A stretch of DNA of 64,000 bases from Populus alba (Eukaryota; Streptophyta; Magnoliopsida; Malpighiales; Salicaceae), in assembly GCF_005239225.2 (NCBI RefSeq), contig NC_133284.1, positions 2,013,770-2,077,769 on the forward strand. Direction: 5' to 3'. Each line of letters opens with the position of its first letter. Position 1 is the first letter of the stretch. Below the pieces are notes generated by a model. That model had not been told where the DNA came from. It was given only the letters and a program-made list of their open reading frames with translations, and searched no databases. Shown here piece by piece: positions 1 through 12,947 of this stretch. Made by a program: the position numbers and the translations under genes.

Positions 1-3000
1 ATTTTAAGATATAATTTATATTATTTTTAGGATGATTTATCAACTTAAATTTTTATAAAATAAAATAAAATTATTTATATAATTTTCCAACATAAACTAC
101 ATTTAATTTTACATTTGTCAAGTAATGTTATTTTTTCTCAATGTGTTAACAGAATTGAAGTTATAAAATTTAATTTGTCTCATTACCCCGTCTAAATTTC
201 ATATCATAATTTAGATATTTCAGCTCAGATTAATCTAAAATAACATTATTTTAAGATTTTACTATGTTTTTAGATATATAGATATAGAAAGAAAGGGTTC
301 TATAGAGTTGCAAAATTGTTGTTTTTCCTTTTCTTTCCTCACCTTCCCTTAGTTTCTTGGCTCCATTAAGAACACTTTTCAGTTAATTTATCTCAAGAAA
401 ATACAATCTTTAATTGATTCTGTCAAATTTTTTTTTTTTAATCTGTATAAAGTTGATTTGCTTCTCAAAACAACGAAGGAAAAATTAGCAACAAAAAAAT
501 CAAAGCCAGCTATAAAATTTGTATCTCTATCCAAGACTTAGCCAATATATATATACGTCTGTACTCACACCATTTCCTTCCCTCATTTTATTTATTATTA
601 TGTGAATATTGCGTTAGATTTTTCCATCTCTCTCGATTTTCATGGTAATTAAGCATGCGTTCATCTTGGCACAAATACAATCGAGAGCTGTATTAACGGA
701 TCGCCACTAATAATATACTATATTTATTAGACCCGGCTGAAAGCTGAAACAAAAGTTTACCGAGTTAATCTGTAAATCTAAAATAATATTATTTTATTTT
801 TTAAAATAAAATAACATTATTTAAACAAGAAATTTTTTAAAAAAAATTAGTTGTTTTGAATTAATAAAATCATTAGAGTTGATTTGACTTGATCAACCAA
901 GTCAATTAAATCTAATTATATTAATCTTCAAACTAATTTAAAATTAAACTTAGCCTAGACATAATTTTTTTTATTAGTATGGATGTCCGGACTAACTTAT
1001 TCGTATTTCGATTAATTTCATGAGTCCTGAAATTACTAATTATGTAAGTTTTCAGTAACTTTAAAATTTATAATATTTAAACTGGTAATTTTTTAAAAAT
1101 AAATTAAAAAATTAACCAATTAAATTATACCTCGTAAAATTATCTAGACATGATTTTAGGTTGACTCTTCTAACCAAGTTGAGTTTAATATTAAACATTC
1201 TTCTCGGGTACTGTTTTTTTCTGCATTTGAACTAGGGTCCTATTATTCTAAAAATACGTACTGTGTTCAATAGTTTCATGTACTCAATTACATTTCCGTT
1301 GGTGGTCAATTTCTGTGTTAGGATATATCGCAACATATTTCTCCATTGGATCCTTATTTAACTGGAAATAATTGTGTACTCATAGAATGGTCCTATGATC
1401 TTGCATGTCTGGAGTTAAAAACAAGTAATTATGAGTCTGAAAGAAGATATTCAGCTGAAGTTGCCGGTTTCAAGATTCAACATCATAAATATGATGTATT
1501 CAACCTTAAATTAAGTCGCATAATCGGCCATTAGACCTACTTTCTACCTCTAAAAAAGGTAACTTATTTAACATAGTAGAAATCATTTTAACCTCTAAGA
1601 AGTTTGCAAAAAAGGTGTCAGCAAGTTTGGTCCGAAGACATGAACATAGTATTTTAGCTATCTTGACTCGTTTGATGATTTTCTAGAGGCTGTCAAGTGG
1701 TAATTTCAATTACTCTAATAATATCATCTCAAGTTTGAATTAATTGAATTTTTCTTTATCCATCAGAATTTAGTGCTGCAAGTAAAGTTTGATATATTCA
1801 AGAATACTTTAATCATCAAAATTTAAGGAAAAAACTAATTTAAAAGGTAGCTAGTGATAGAAACCAACAATATGAAAAGGCAACGTAATATGCTTGTTGT
1901 CACCGATTGTGATACTTGTTGGACATCATATAGGAAAACAAAAGGCCCAGTACAAACGAAAGATTTTTTTTTTTTTTTTTTTTTTTGTAGTATCAAAGTT
2001 CAAAAAATAAAACATAAATTGAGATTACAATATCATTGAGCACTACCCAAAATGGGATTCATTTCACTACATTTTGCACTTGCTCCAAGAATTATATATC
2101 TCTTCTTTGTTTTGTTCGCAAACAACAGGAAATCAATTCACCAACGTTCATGATAGTTGCATTGACTTATTCTGTGTTGGAAATAATAATAATGACTTAA
2201 TTTTCCAATATTGAAGTTAGTAATTTCAATATTTAATTGTTTTTATTAACTTTGTTTTATATATATATTGCTTCATTTATTTTGTTTTTAAGATTTGGGA
2301 GTTTAAACCATGAAGGGCTATATCATTATATAACTCAAGATTCATTTAAAAAAAAAAAAAACTCAAAGTGCCTCATATATATAAACTCTCAATCTAATAT
2401 AGTTTCTTTTTCTATTTTTGTCATTAAGAAAGTTGATTAAGATATCTTGAGACCATTAAAATAATATTATCAACTAATTGATTACTTAATGTCCACTTAA
2501 TAATCTAGTTTAGTTATAGATAGAATCAATTAATTGTTTTCATAATCATCTTAATACTCCTAACTTCTATGCCTAAACTAAAGCATATAAACCGAAGACT
2601 TTCACAAACAATTGCCTTAACTATATGTTTAATATTAGGTGTGCAAAGATATACTCGTCGAAGTGGTCCTGTCTGCACTTGTGGGATTTAAAGAAAAAAC
2701 CCATATGCATTAAAGAGTTTGGAAGAGAAATTAACATTTAACTCAAATTCCAGGCAGGACCCAGCATGCATGCACCAAATATCTATATTTATGCTCTGAC
2801 AACCGACCATAAAAGGTCGCGAGTCCTAACTTTGAAAAGGAAATCCCATTAATTACCTGACTTAGAAATCATTTTAAAGGGAAATTATAGAAGTTGAGAA
2901 TTTTCTTGAAGTAAATTGCATTCAAACAAACATATAATTATAATATCACAAAAGTGTCCTAGAGATCCCATTCACCGAAACAAAATGTTGGTTTTGACTC

Positions 3001-4183
3001 CCTTTATAGCACCTTAAAAAAATGTAAAGGGATCACAGCAATAAAGATCCTATTCTTCATCGGTAAACTTAGTTACTAAGTTGAACAACATCCAAGTAAA
3101 ATCAACCAAATGGCTAGCTGACATAGAAAAGAGGGTTCCCATTTAATGAAGGGGGAGATAGACAACCTCATTCTCAAAGTCTCCATGCTTCTTCTTTACA
3201 TGAGATGATCATGATATATACTTCTTGGATTAGATTAGATGAAGCTTGAGAACTTTGACATCATCTATACTTCCTTTCATGGCTTGTATCCATCAAGGTT
3301 TCGACACAATGGACTGAATATGGCTCAAAATTCAAAAGCATGTCGATATAGCCTTACAATATGATGCCAGGTTCCATGTACATTCATCCTCTCAGCACTG
3401 TACGTGCCCTATATGTTGACAAATTTTCTTGAAGTGGTAGAATGTGTTACAAGAGATGAGAACAGAATAACCCCACCCCAAATTTCCATAGGGCACAAAT
3501 ATTTATTGGGATGTATAGATAATGTTGTAACATAAACTTTTTATTTTTCTGTAAATGACAATTCAATTTTTCAAGAATTATATTCTAAATGACTATCTCT
3601 CATTAACGCACTCAATAAATAATAATAATAAAAAACTGAAGTGACCTTATGTTTATCAAGAAGGGGAATGCAAGGGCCGCCCGTCTCTGCAACTTCTCTC
3701 CGTATCCATCATGGCATGTATATCAAGTTGTGTTGATGCGTGCAGGGCCAATAATAATGCTGATTGAATTGCAAATTTGCAATATGCGAAGATCAACAAG
3801 CAGATGACAAATGGTCAATTTGGTTTAACTATAAGTGGGCCTAATTAAAGTAACATTTGCTAGAAAAAAATTGTCAAATTGAGCATTAAATCCGCCGACA
3901 AATGGAATAAATTGAGACCATTTTAGTGCCTACTGGGGAACCAATTCCAAATTTTAGTGATCTAAGCACCTGATGCCATGCATCTACTAGTGGTCTACCA
4001 AGTAAAAAAAAAGTTCTATCATATAGACCAAGTCATTGTTTCTACTGAGTTCTATATGATTCCAGGAGTACTGAAATTGAACATATGTTCTTGGTGTATG
4101 ATGATGATCAAAGACTTGTATTGTAGTTGTTTGGAGTTGAGGGTTTGTTTGCAGCCGGAAAATTAATAGTGGGTTATGGGGAT
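1..4183. other. AT-rich intergenic DNA, no gene recognised
   Basis: Only short reading frames (under 70 codons) without recognisable domains occur here. The DNA is AT-rich with many stop codons on both strands. A SINE-like fragment near 956-1100 is listed separately. A perfect 16-nt palindrome, ATTGCAAATTTGCAAT, lies at 3768-3783; it is probably chance in such AT-rich sequence. Stretches such as 170-250 and 770-860 resemble decayed retroelement sequence seen elsewhere in the window. Confidence 0.6.
956..1100 (-). mobile_element. Degraded tRNA-derived SINE-like fragment
   Basis: This segment shares its body with the copies at 6745-6915 and 20935-21113. The shared order is a 'ggatgtccg' start, 'cgattaat.tcatgagtcctgaa', then 'atgtaag.tttcagt'. 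The tRNA-like head expected on the right is not recognisable, so this copy is older or truncated. The family assignment is inferred from the better copy near 21 kb. Confidence 0.4.
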
Positions 4184-4382
4184 TATAATGTTAAAAAATT
4201 ATCTCAATTAAAAAAATTAGTTTATAGACTTCCATTTTATGCTTAATTTTTATTAAATAGAATGAGAATTATGAGATTCGAACTTATGACTACTTAGTTA
4301 ATAAAATTATAATATCATATTAAAAGATCATCTTAATTTAATAATTTAAGTTGTTAAGTAAAGTTTCATATATGTTACACAT
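4184..4382 (-). mobile_element. TRIM-like short LTR element, degraded copy
   Basis: The segment matches the element at 29186-29464: an LTR-like left arm, 'tttattaaatagaatgag', 'gagattcgaacttatgac', 'ataatatcatatt' (a decayed primer-binding site read on the minus strand), then a second arm 'aataatttaagttgttaag'. Several substitutions show that it is old. There is no coding capacity. Confidence 0.45.
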
Positions 4383-6404
4383 ATTTAAGATGATTTTATC
4401 TTTACAAAGACAAAGAAAATTGAGACAATTGATATTTTAATGTTTCCTTCCTTAATGTTCCTTTTTCTTTTTTAACGTTAATTAAAAGATCCTATATAAG
4501 GGAATATTCATATCAACATGAAGGAGAATGAATTCTTAAATCTTGTTTTTAGATAATCTTGAAAAATACACCCTCACATTGGAGAATAAATTATTAAGTC
4601 TCCTCAACAATGTAATTAGCAGATGATAAAAGTTCTTGTCTATTTGAGGACTTTTTTGCATAATTATTTATAGTTTTTTAGAATCAAAGTATACTTGGAT
4701 GTTTGTATATGAGAAAACTATGTTATAAGTACCTTATAGTTATATTTCACGAGGATATTACATGTTTTTTTTTTAGAAAAGAAAAAATTAATTTCATTAT
4801 TCAAAATATATAAAGTATAAATAAACCACTATTTTTATACTACATCCATCCAAATAAAGTATAACTTGTTGTTTGAAAAACAATAATTGGCAATACAAGT
4901 GGTGTATAATAATATTCTAAACAATAACTGATATATTTAATTATTTTGGACACAAAGAAATTAAATTTTTAAATCTAAATTATCTATTTAGAAGTTGAAT
5001 ACATCTTACATGCACATATATAAATAACAAATTAATCTTGTTTGTTCTTTATTCAAAAAACACCAATAAAATCTTTATTCAAAAAGAGAAAAATATTGAG
5101 GTCTTTGAACAACTTTGCCAAGAAAGGATGTCATACAGTAGTCTAAAGCTCGTTAACTTTTTTGTGTTTTTTCCTTTCACGGCTGACCCCTATATTATTC
5201 AAAAATTATGTTAATCCACCCTATTTGTTCTTTAAATTCCATCTTACCCCTCCCTTAGGGCTTTTCCATACTAAGAACACTGAAGAAGTGATTTATATAT
5301 TAAAATTCTTGCACACTTGGCATTTTTCTATAACTATAAGAGATATGTATTAGCTTCTTCTTTTTCAAGTCTAAGATTGAGGGGAGCCTGTAATCATTAC
5401 CATGGACGCCAAACCTTAGAAGTCAGGAATTGTGTGATAAAGTTAAAGGCAAATCAAGCAATGGCCCTCCAGCAAAACCCGTAATCTAAGAACATTTGTC
5501 TGGTAATCATATGATGCTTAGCTTTTTATATTGAAATTTGTAAACTATCTGGAAAATAATTAGCCTTTTTACAAAATGGTCATCTACCAACAAGCAATCT
5601 GTGGTTAAGAAAGTTCCTATAGGTATATATTAAGAAATACCAGATAGAGCTTACCAATTTTATTTTTTTTGGATTCAAAATCATAATTAACTAGTTAGGG
5701 TACACTTATATAAAGCTCGTTTATTTTTGTTGTGTATTGTGGTGCAATTTGTGTTTACTTTAATTATATATTTAATTAATCAAAATATATTATAGCATTT
5801 CCAATGATAAAAATAATTTAAAAGAGTCAAATTATTGATATGATTTTTTAAATAGTATAAATATGAATTTTTTATGTAAATTCTAATGAAAAAAAATCAT
5901 TTTAACAATACATTTATATGTTAATATATTTAATATTAGTACTTTTGGTTTTTTTTCTGAAAAAAAAGCTATTGAGAAAAGTTTAATTGATGAAAGAAAT
6001 AATATTTAAATAATTCATTTTAATATTTTGGTTTTTTTGAAAATATATAGGAATGTTTTTTCTTTGAAAGAAAAATTATTTTGGCTCTTGAGGTGTAAAA
6101 TTAAAAATAGTTTTTTTCCTCTCTTTCTCTCCCATTGAAGATGATCTCATGGTTTTGCATGCATTTACTGAAAATTATCTCTCAAAACACTAGTTAAGAA
6201 AAAGCTATAATCTATAAATTTTTTTAAATCTATTTTTTTAAACCGCAATTATAAAAATATCACAATATCAAACATACTAAAAACTCGTTTGTTTTCGTGT
6301 TTGTCCTCATTTCAAACTACAGTCCAAGTAAAAAGCATTGAAAATAATGTTTTTGATTTTGAACCATGGTTTGAAACTAAGTCTAAAATATTAAAAAAAA
6401 TCAA
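4383..6404. other. Intergenic DNA, nothing recognised
   Basis: AT-rich sequence with poly-A and poly-T runs and no frame with a recognisable product. The part around 5160-5350 is slightly less AT-rich but encodes only a 63-codon frame with no known motif. Confidence 0.55.
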
Positions 6405-6665
6405 TTCAACTCAAAAGTTTAAGTTGAAGGTAAGATCTCAACTCTCAAGATATAATTTATATTATTTTATATCATACCCCATCAAATAAAAGTTTTTTGA
6501 GCTTGAAACTTGTACAGATTCACATTATCTTATGTTTAATTTTTTTTATCAAATAAATAGAGATAATGAGATTCAAACTCATGACCGCTTGGTCATCAAA
6601 ACTCTGATACTATATTAAATAATCAATTCAATCTAAAAATTTAAACTATTAAATAATATCTACAC
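6405..6665 (-). mobile_element. TRIM-like short LTR element
   Basis: This is a second copy of the small LTR element seen at 29186-29464. The left arm contains 'tcaagatataatttatatt'. The interior carries 'gagattcaaactcatgacc' and 'cttggtcatcaaaactctg'. A decayed initiator-Met-like primer site ('ctctgatactat', read on the minus strand) is followed by the second arm, with 'aatttaaactattaaataa'. The element is non-autonomous and has no coding region. Confidence 0.55.
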
Positions 6666-6744
6666 AAAACATATATACAAAAAGATTGTAAATATATTTA
6701 TCACTTGTGAAAGAGTGAACATAGATTTCATACTTTTTTTTTTT

Positions 6745-6915
6745 ATTATTAACATGGATATCCAATTCAGTTTACGCACACCTCGACTAATCCCATGGAT
6801 CCTGAAGTTAACAACCATATAAGCTTTTAGTGGCCATCATATTAGCAACCACAATACTCGAACTTAAAACCATAAAAAAAAAAATTAATCCCAAATTCTT
6901 ATCATTTAATCAACT
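6745..6915 (-). mobile_element. tRNA-derived SINE-like element
   Basis: It contains the body 'cacctcgactaatcccatgg', 'cctgaagttaacaaccat', 'gtggccatcatattagcaac' and, to the right, 'actcgaacttaaaaccat' corresponding to a decayed B box read on the minus strand. The tRNA-like head has degraded to A-rich sequence followed by 'aatcccaaattcttatcatt'. The same body occurs at 956-1100 and 20935-21113. Confidence 0.5.
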
Positions 6916-8034
6916 ACTATATTGTTGACATAAATTCCATGGACAAACAATATCTGTGGATGAAACTTTGCTTGGGCTACCCGGTTGTCTTCGAGGCAAA
7001 TTTATCTTATGAGTGAGCCAAGCCTGCCTCCACTGACTTTTCAAACAAATCTTACAAATAATACTAGTTAGATGACCTGCGCGATGCCGCCAGTTAATTT
7101 TATTTTTTTTTGTATAAAAAATATCAAAAAAGCTAAGATCTAAAAGTATTAGGTCTTTTTGCAAAGGTATACCCAAGAGTCTTGGGTTTGGCTACAACGT
7201 CTGACCTAAGAATAATATTTATAATATTAATAATAATGTTAAACTTGCATGATTCAAGTTTAAGTGGGTTTGGCTACAATATCAAACCCAATAGCCTTGG
7301 ATGTGGGTCTGGCTGCAAGGTCGTATCATAAAAGTGTGATAATTAAATAAATTAAGTAAAAAGAAAAAAACATAGAAAAAAAAACCAACATGAATAAGAA
7401 AAAAATCTGAACTAACTGGGTTAATCCTTCAAATCAGGTTAACTTGTCAAACATTGGATTCACGTCGTGAAAGTTTGATAACAAAATAGAAAAAAAAAAT
7501 TGACGGGTTAACCCAGAATTAACTGGATTAACCTGTTAAACCTGGGATCCATGTCATGAAAGTTTGATAAATAAATAGAAAAAAATTTAACATTAACAAA
7601 CTAAAATAAACGAAAAAAATTAATTAAAAAGGAAAAAAAAACAAAAGACATTGGTTTTCACTATGGACTACACTCTGGAGTCCACAGTCAATGGCATAAA
7701 AAAGGCAACAAAGCAAAAAGAAAAAAACTAATTGGGTTAAAAGAAAAAAAAAAACTGTAGGAAGAAAAAAACTAATGAAGAAAAACAAAAAAAATCTAAA
7801 TTAACTGGGTAACCCATCAAATCTAAGATCCATGTCATGAAAGTCTGATAACTAAATAGAAAGAATTTTAATATCAACAAACTAACTTAAAAAGGGAAAA
7901 AGAAAAAAGAAAAAACCTATACGGAGAAAAAAACTAAAGAAAAAAATCTGAATTAACTAAGCTAACCTGTCAAACATGAGATCCATGTCATGGAAGTCTT
8001 ATAACTAAATAGAAAAAAATTTAACATAAACAAA

Positions 8035-8065
<31 letters not shown>

Positions 8066-8396
8066 CAAAACAAAACACATCAGCTTTTTTACTGTGAACC
8101 ACATTGTGCAATCCAGAGTCAAAGACATAAAAACAACAAAAAAAAAAAGAAAAAAAAACTAAAGGTATCAGTCGAGAACTAAATAGAAAAAAAATTAATA
8201 TTAATGAAGTGAATTAAACAAAAAAATATTAATTAAAAAGAAAAGGAAAAAAAAGCTATAAGAAGAAAAAACTAATGAAAAAAAAAGGAAAAAAAATCTA
8301 AATTAACTGGTTTAACCCTTCAAACCAGGTTAACCCATCAAATCTAGGATTCACGTCATGAAAGTTTGATAACTAAATAGAAAAAAAAAATGATGA

Positions 8397-9340
8397 GTTA
8401 GCCTAGAATTAACTCAGTTAACCTGTGAAATCAAGTTAACCCGTCAAACTTTGGATATGTGTCATAAAAGTTTAATAACTAAATAGAAAGAAATTTAACA
8501 TTAACAAACTAAACTAAACGAAAAAAATTAATTAAAAAGAAAAAAGACTTTGGGTTACCTTGTCAAACCAGGTTAACTCGTTAAACCCGAGATTCGTGTT
8601 ATGAAAGTCTGATAAATAAATAAAAAAAATTTAGTATTAACAAAAGAAAAAAAAAAGAAAAAAAATGGATGGGTTAACCCAGAATTAACTGGGTTAACCC
8701 GTAAAACCTGAGATATGTGTTATGAAAATCTGATAACTAAATAGAAAGAAATTTAACATTAACAAACTAAAGTAAACAAAAAAAAATTAATTAAAAAGAA
8801 AAAAAGCAAAAAAAACAAATCCGGGTTAATTCGTGAAACCAAGTTAACATGTTAAACCCGGACTAGTGTCATGAAAATTTGATAACTAAATAAAAAAAAA
8901 ATTAATATTAACAAACTAAATTTAAAAAAAAATTATTAAAAAAAAGAAGAAAAAACTGAAAGGCATAGAAAACAAACAAAAAAAAAAACAGTTTTTTAAG
9001 AAAATGCAACTCAAAAAACAGGAAAAAAAAAACAAAACGAAAAAAAAAAAAGCTCATTCTTTTACTGTGGATTGCCACAGTAAAAGGTTGAGTAGTTTTA
9101 ATATATTTTTAATTAATTACACCCATATCCTTGAGGTCGATCTTATCACGAAGATATTTCGATATTGATGTCTTTTTTAAATTTGTGCAAATTCATTATC
9201 TCTATAATCATGTGTTACCTCAAGTTAATTTTTATATGAATCAAATCTATTTTTCCAGTTCATCAAAAACAAGGTGTCCATATGAGCACATAAGGGTTCG
9301 TGTGTGTGTATAATCCAATGAAGATTTATACTTTGGTATG

Positions 9341-9389
<49 letters not shown>

Positions 9390-9450
9390 CTTTTTTTAGT
9401 GTTTTATTTTGCTTTACAACTTGTTTTTTTTTTTTTTTTAATTATACTTA
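8397..9450. repeat. Left copy of a tandem duplication of about 1.05 kb
   Basis: It starts at 'gttagcctagaattaact' and ends at 'aattatactta'. It aligns over its whole length with 9451-10507 at an offset of 1052-1054 bp. The segment 9131-9313 is nearly identical to 10183-10365. It contains the hairpin at 9059-9086 and AT/AC microsatellites near 9357-9390. Confidence 0.8.
9059..9086. repeat. Perfect 12-bp hairpin in left copy
   Basis: The arm CTTTTACTGTGG (9059-9070) pairs with CCACAGTAAAAG (9075-9086) around the loop ATTG. The hairpin is conserved, and longer, in the right copy at 10104-10145. Confidence 0.85.
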
Positions 9451-10507
9451 GTTAGCCTAGAATTAACTTAATTAACCTGTGAAACCAAGTTAACTGGTCA
9501 AACTTTGGATATGTGTCATAAAAGTCTGATAACTAAATAGAAAAAAATTTAACATTAACAAACTAAACTAAACGAAAAAAATTAATTAAAAAGAAAAAAA
9601 AAACTAAAAAAAAAAAAACTTGTCAAACCAGGTTAACTCGTTAAACCCGAGATTCGTGTTATGAAAGTCTGATAACTAAATAAAAAATTTTAGTAATAAA
9701 AAAAGAAAAAAAAAACAAAAAAAAAATGGATGGTTTAACCTAGAATTAACTGGGTTAACCCGTAAAACCTGAGATATGTGTTATGAAAATCTGATAACTA
9801 AATAGAAAGAAATTTAACATTAATAAACTAAAGTAAACAAAAAAAAATTAATTAAAAAGAAAAAAAGAAAAAAAACCAAATCCGGGTTAATTCGTGAAAC
9901 CAATTTAACATGTTAAACTCGGACTAGTGTCATAAAAATTTGATAACTAAATAAAAAAAATTAATATTAACAAACTAAATTAAAAAAATTATTAAAAAAA
10001 AAGAAAAAAAAACTGAAAGGCATAGAAAACAAAAAAAATTAAAAAAAAAAATCATTTTTTTTAAGAAAAAAGCAACTTAAAAAACAAGAAAAAAAAAAAG
10101 ACAGCTCAGTCTTTTACTGTGGATTGCCACAGTAAAAGGCTGAGCAGTTTTAATATATTCTTAATTAATTGCACCCATATAGTTGAGGTCGATCTTATCA
10201 AGAAGATATTTCGATATTGATGTCTTTTTTAAATTTGTGCAAACTCATTATCTCTATAATCATGTGTTACCTCAAGTTAATTTTTATATGAATCAAATCC
10301 ATTTTTCCAGTTCATCAAAAACAAGGTGTCCATATGAGCACATAAGGGTTCGTGTGTGTGTATAATCCAATGAAGATTTATACTTTGGTATGACAAAAAT
10401 AAATAAATAAATATATATATATACACACACACACACACATACATAGACACACACACTTTTTTTTTAGTGTTTTATTTTGCTTTACAATTTTTTTTTTAAT
10501 TATACTT
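9451..10507. repeat. Right copy of a tandem duplication of about 1.05 kb
   Basis: It starts again at 'gttagcctagaattaact' and ends in 'aattatactt'. The most conserved internal part is 10170-10400. Differences are mostly A-tract lengths and scattered substitutions, so the duplication is fairly recent compared with the surrounding units. Confidence 0.8.
10104..10145. repeat. 19-bp hairpin with one G-T pair
   Basis: The left arm 10104-10122 and right arm 10127-10145 pair over 19 positions with one G-T wobble, around the loop ATTG. The left copy (9059-9086) keeps only the inner 12 bp. The hairpin marks the right end of the A-rich part of each unit. Confidence 0.85.
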
Positions 10508-11445
10508 CACTTAAAAATATATCAAATTGATATTTTTTAGAGATTTTTTTAATGATTTTGATGTTTTAATGTTAGAAATAAAATAATTTTTTTAAAAAAA
10601 TATTTTAATGTATTTTTAATTGAAAAATATTTTTTTAAAAATCATATTAAAAAATAAAACACATGTTCGATATTTTCATACAATGAAATAAACATGATGA
10701 AGGCTAAATATCCTATATTTATCAAAGATGGTGTTTTAATTAAGAATCAAGTAGTGGAATAACTAGTGATTAAATATAAGATCTTAATTTGCACGTGAAC
10801 ATGAAAGAATATCTAAGCTTGAGCTTCTAACAATTTGTCATTGATCACTTCACACCACTCTTCACGGAACAAACAGTAGCGTTATTGTCATCTTTCGGTA
10901 AACAAAATGATTTCAATTTAGGAATTAATGACCCCACCGATCACCAATTAATCCTTCTCATTAATTACCACTGTAATTATAGAACTAAAGCCATCAAGAA
11001 CCACTAGCTAAAATGATCAAACTGATAAAAGGTGAGCATTGAGTATAATTTAGTTTCTAAATACTTCTTTTAATATTCATTAAAAAAATTGAAGTACTTT
11101 TGTTCAAAGTTATTAAAAGTCTCCATTTGAGACCGCAGTTTAAAAAGCACTCGGTTAAAATTTATGTTTTTTTTTTTAATTTTTGAATTATTTAAATGTT
11201 TTGATGTTAAAAATAATTTATTTTTAAAAAATATTATTTTGATATATTTCTAAACAAAAAGTATTTTGAAAAGCAAATACAACCACACTCTCAAATACTC
11301 TCTAAATCGGTTAAGTCAGGATCATGAATTAGACGGGTTAACTCCGTTAATCTAAAAATGTGTCATTTTCATTTTTTTAAGTTAAATCAACATTTGAGCT
11401 TTTTTTAAAAGACCAAATCAAGTTTTGATTAAATCGATTTAGACC
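10508..11445. other. Intergenic DNA with MITE-like fragments
   Basis: Sequences such as 'gttttgatgttaaaaataa' and 'gatatatttctaaacaaaaa' near 10550-10660 and 11160-11290 match the interior of the MITEs listed further right. No gene is visible. Confidence 0.5.
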
Positions 11446-12220
11446 CCGTTTGTTTACTGGAAAGTAGTTTTCTTTTGAAAAGTAAATTATTTTCCGATAT
11501 TTGATAGTGTAATGAAAAATAAGTTGGAAAACACTTGCCAGTATTTGGTTATGTCATGAAAAATAAGCTGGAAAATAATTTAGTAATGTTTTATTTTTTT
11601 TCGTTTATTAAAATAATGAGGAACAAATCTTACAAATTAAAAAGTTGAATGAGAATGAAATTGAAAAAAATATAATTTCATAAATTATCTCAAATAAAAT
11701 AAATAATAATAAAAATAATAGAGATCAAATCTAAAAAATTAAAAAATTAAAAGATGAAGAAATTAAAATAATAATAATTAATATTTCATAAATTATTTTA
11801 AATAAAATAAGTAACAATCAAAATAACGAGGATCAAATTTGATAAATAAAAAATTTCATTTAAAAAATGATAAGAGAAAAGCAAATAATAATTATAAAAA
11901 TGAGAACCAAAGTTAATATAAAAATTAAATTTCAAAGGATGAAACTGAAAAATATATAAATCAAAAATTTGAGAACTAAATTTAATATAATCAGCAAATA
12001 ATATAACATTTCTAAATTTTTTATAATTTTCAAAAAGTGTTTTTCGCTTAAAATAATAGAAAAATACTTTCCTGAAAATCAAGCCCAATTTTTATTTAAT
12101 TAGAAAGTGTTTTCTATTAACAGAAAAATATTTTCTGTTAATCAATATTTTTAATGATAAACAAATACAAAAAAAATTAGAAAGTGATTTTTCAAAAATT
12201 ATTTTCTAGAAAACAAACAC
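11446..12220. mobile_element. Terminal-inverted-repeat element, MITE-like, about 775 bp
   Basis: The left end GTTTGTTTACTGGAAAGTAG and the reverse complement of the right end (GTTTGTTTTCTAGAAAAT) are clearly related. The inside is AT-rich and repeats 'ggaaaat' and 'aatttcataaattat' motifs. A 96-codon minus-strand frame inside (11798-12088) is low complexity and is not considered a gene. Target-site duplications were not defined. Confidence 0.5.
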
Positions 12221-12921
12221 ATCCTTAATCATAAATTGACTAGATATAATCAAGTTAATTTTTACTTAAGTTAATTTTTACTTTATTTAATTTGAAATCA
12301 AAATGATGTTGAATTTAACAGCAATGATCTTTTCCTTTATTTCAGGAAATTATTATATTGCTACCATAAATTTCTTTGCAAGAAATGCAAGATTTTGTAT
12401 TCTTTTTCGAGAAGGGAAAAAACATGCATAATTTTGTCCAAAAGCAATCCCCACCCATGTCCCATTTTATTGCAACTTGCAGTGCCTCCAATATTAGGTG
12501 TAAATAGCCACCAAATTTCTTTTTTTTTTTTTTTTTAATTCTTGGATAGCAATCAAAGACCTTGAAATTATGTCTATCTTCCTCTATTTTATTTTTTAAT
12601 AAAATATTATATTGTTGGACTAAATTAATTCTCATTAATTCACATATTAATACTCAACTAAACAGATATATAACTTCATAATTAAAAACTATAAACAAGT
12701 GTATAAAAATATTGTTTCTCAAAATATTAACAAATAAACTAAAACAGATATCCTATAATTTTTCCACTCATAATCCTTAAAAATTTTATAATAATCTATA
12801 TATATATATATATTTATAGCTTGTAACAACTAATCTTCATCTTCACTACGACTAGTGTTTTTCATTTTCTAACCCATTTATTTTATGTACATAAAAAAGA
12901 AAACGAACTGGCTAAATCTTT

Positions 12922-12946
12922 CACGTGCCACCTGCCACACGTGTGG
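12922..12946. promoter_or_regulatory. Pair of G-box palindromes just past the UCN-like stop codon
   Basis: CACGTG occurs at 12922-12927 and again inside the perfect 12-bp palindrome CCACACGTGTGG at 12935-12946. The two cores are 16 bp apart and end only 2 bp from the kinase stop codon. G-boxes bind bHLH and bZIP factors when placed in promoters; a role in this 3' flank is unproven. Confidence 0.4.
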
Positions 12947-12947
12947 G

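Larger units (their letters stand above)
7370..10507. repeat. AT-rich tandem and nested repeat array of about 3 kb
   Basis: A core reading 'catgaaagtytgataacta' followed by 'aatag' recurs about a dozen times, for example near 7540, 7830, 7985, 8355, 8475, 8600, 8715, 8870, 9520, 9665, 9785 and 9935. Each is preceded by 'ttaacc..gtcaaacc' and followed by A-rich DNA with 'acattaacaaacta'. Spacing varies from about 110 to 200 bp, so this is an irregular array and not a clean satellite. It has no coding content. Two large tandem copies make up the right-hand two thirds. Confidence 0.75.

Noticed and set aside
9131..10365. Two nearly identical 60-codon frames (9131-9313 and 10183-10365), suggestive of a conserved small protein
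   Set aside because: Their identity is explained by the recent tandem duplication of about 1.05 kb; noncoding DNA around them is just as similar. They do not begin with ATG, and no family is recognised.
7370..10507. CRISPR-like appearance of repeats separated by variable DNA
   Set aside because: Unit length and spacing are irregular, spacers are A-rich low-complexity DNA, and the host is clearly a plant nuclear genome.
11798..12088. 96-codon minus-strand frame
   Set aside because: It is low-complexity Phe/Tyr/Ile-rich sequence lying wholly inside the terminal-inverted-repeat element.
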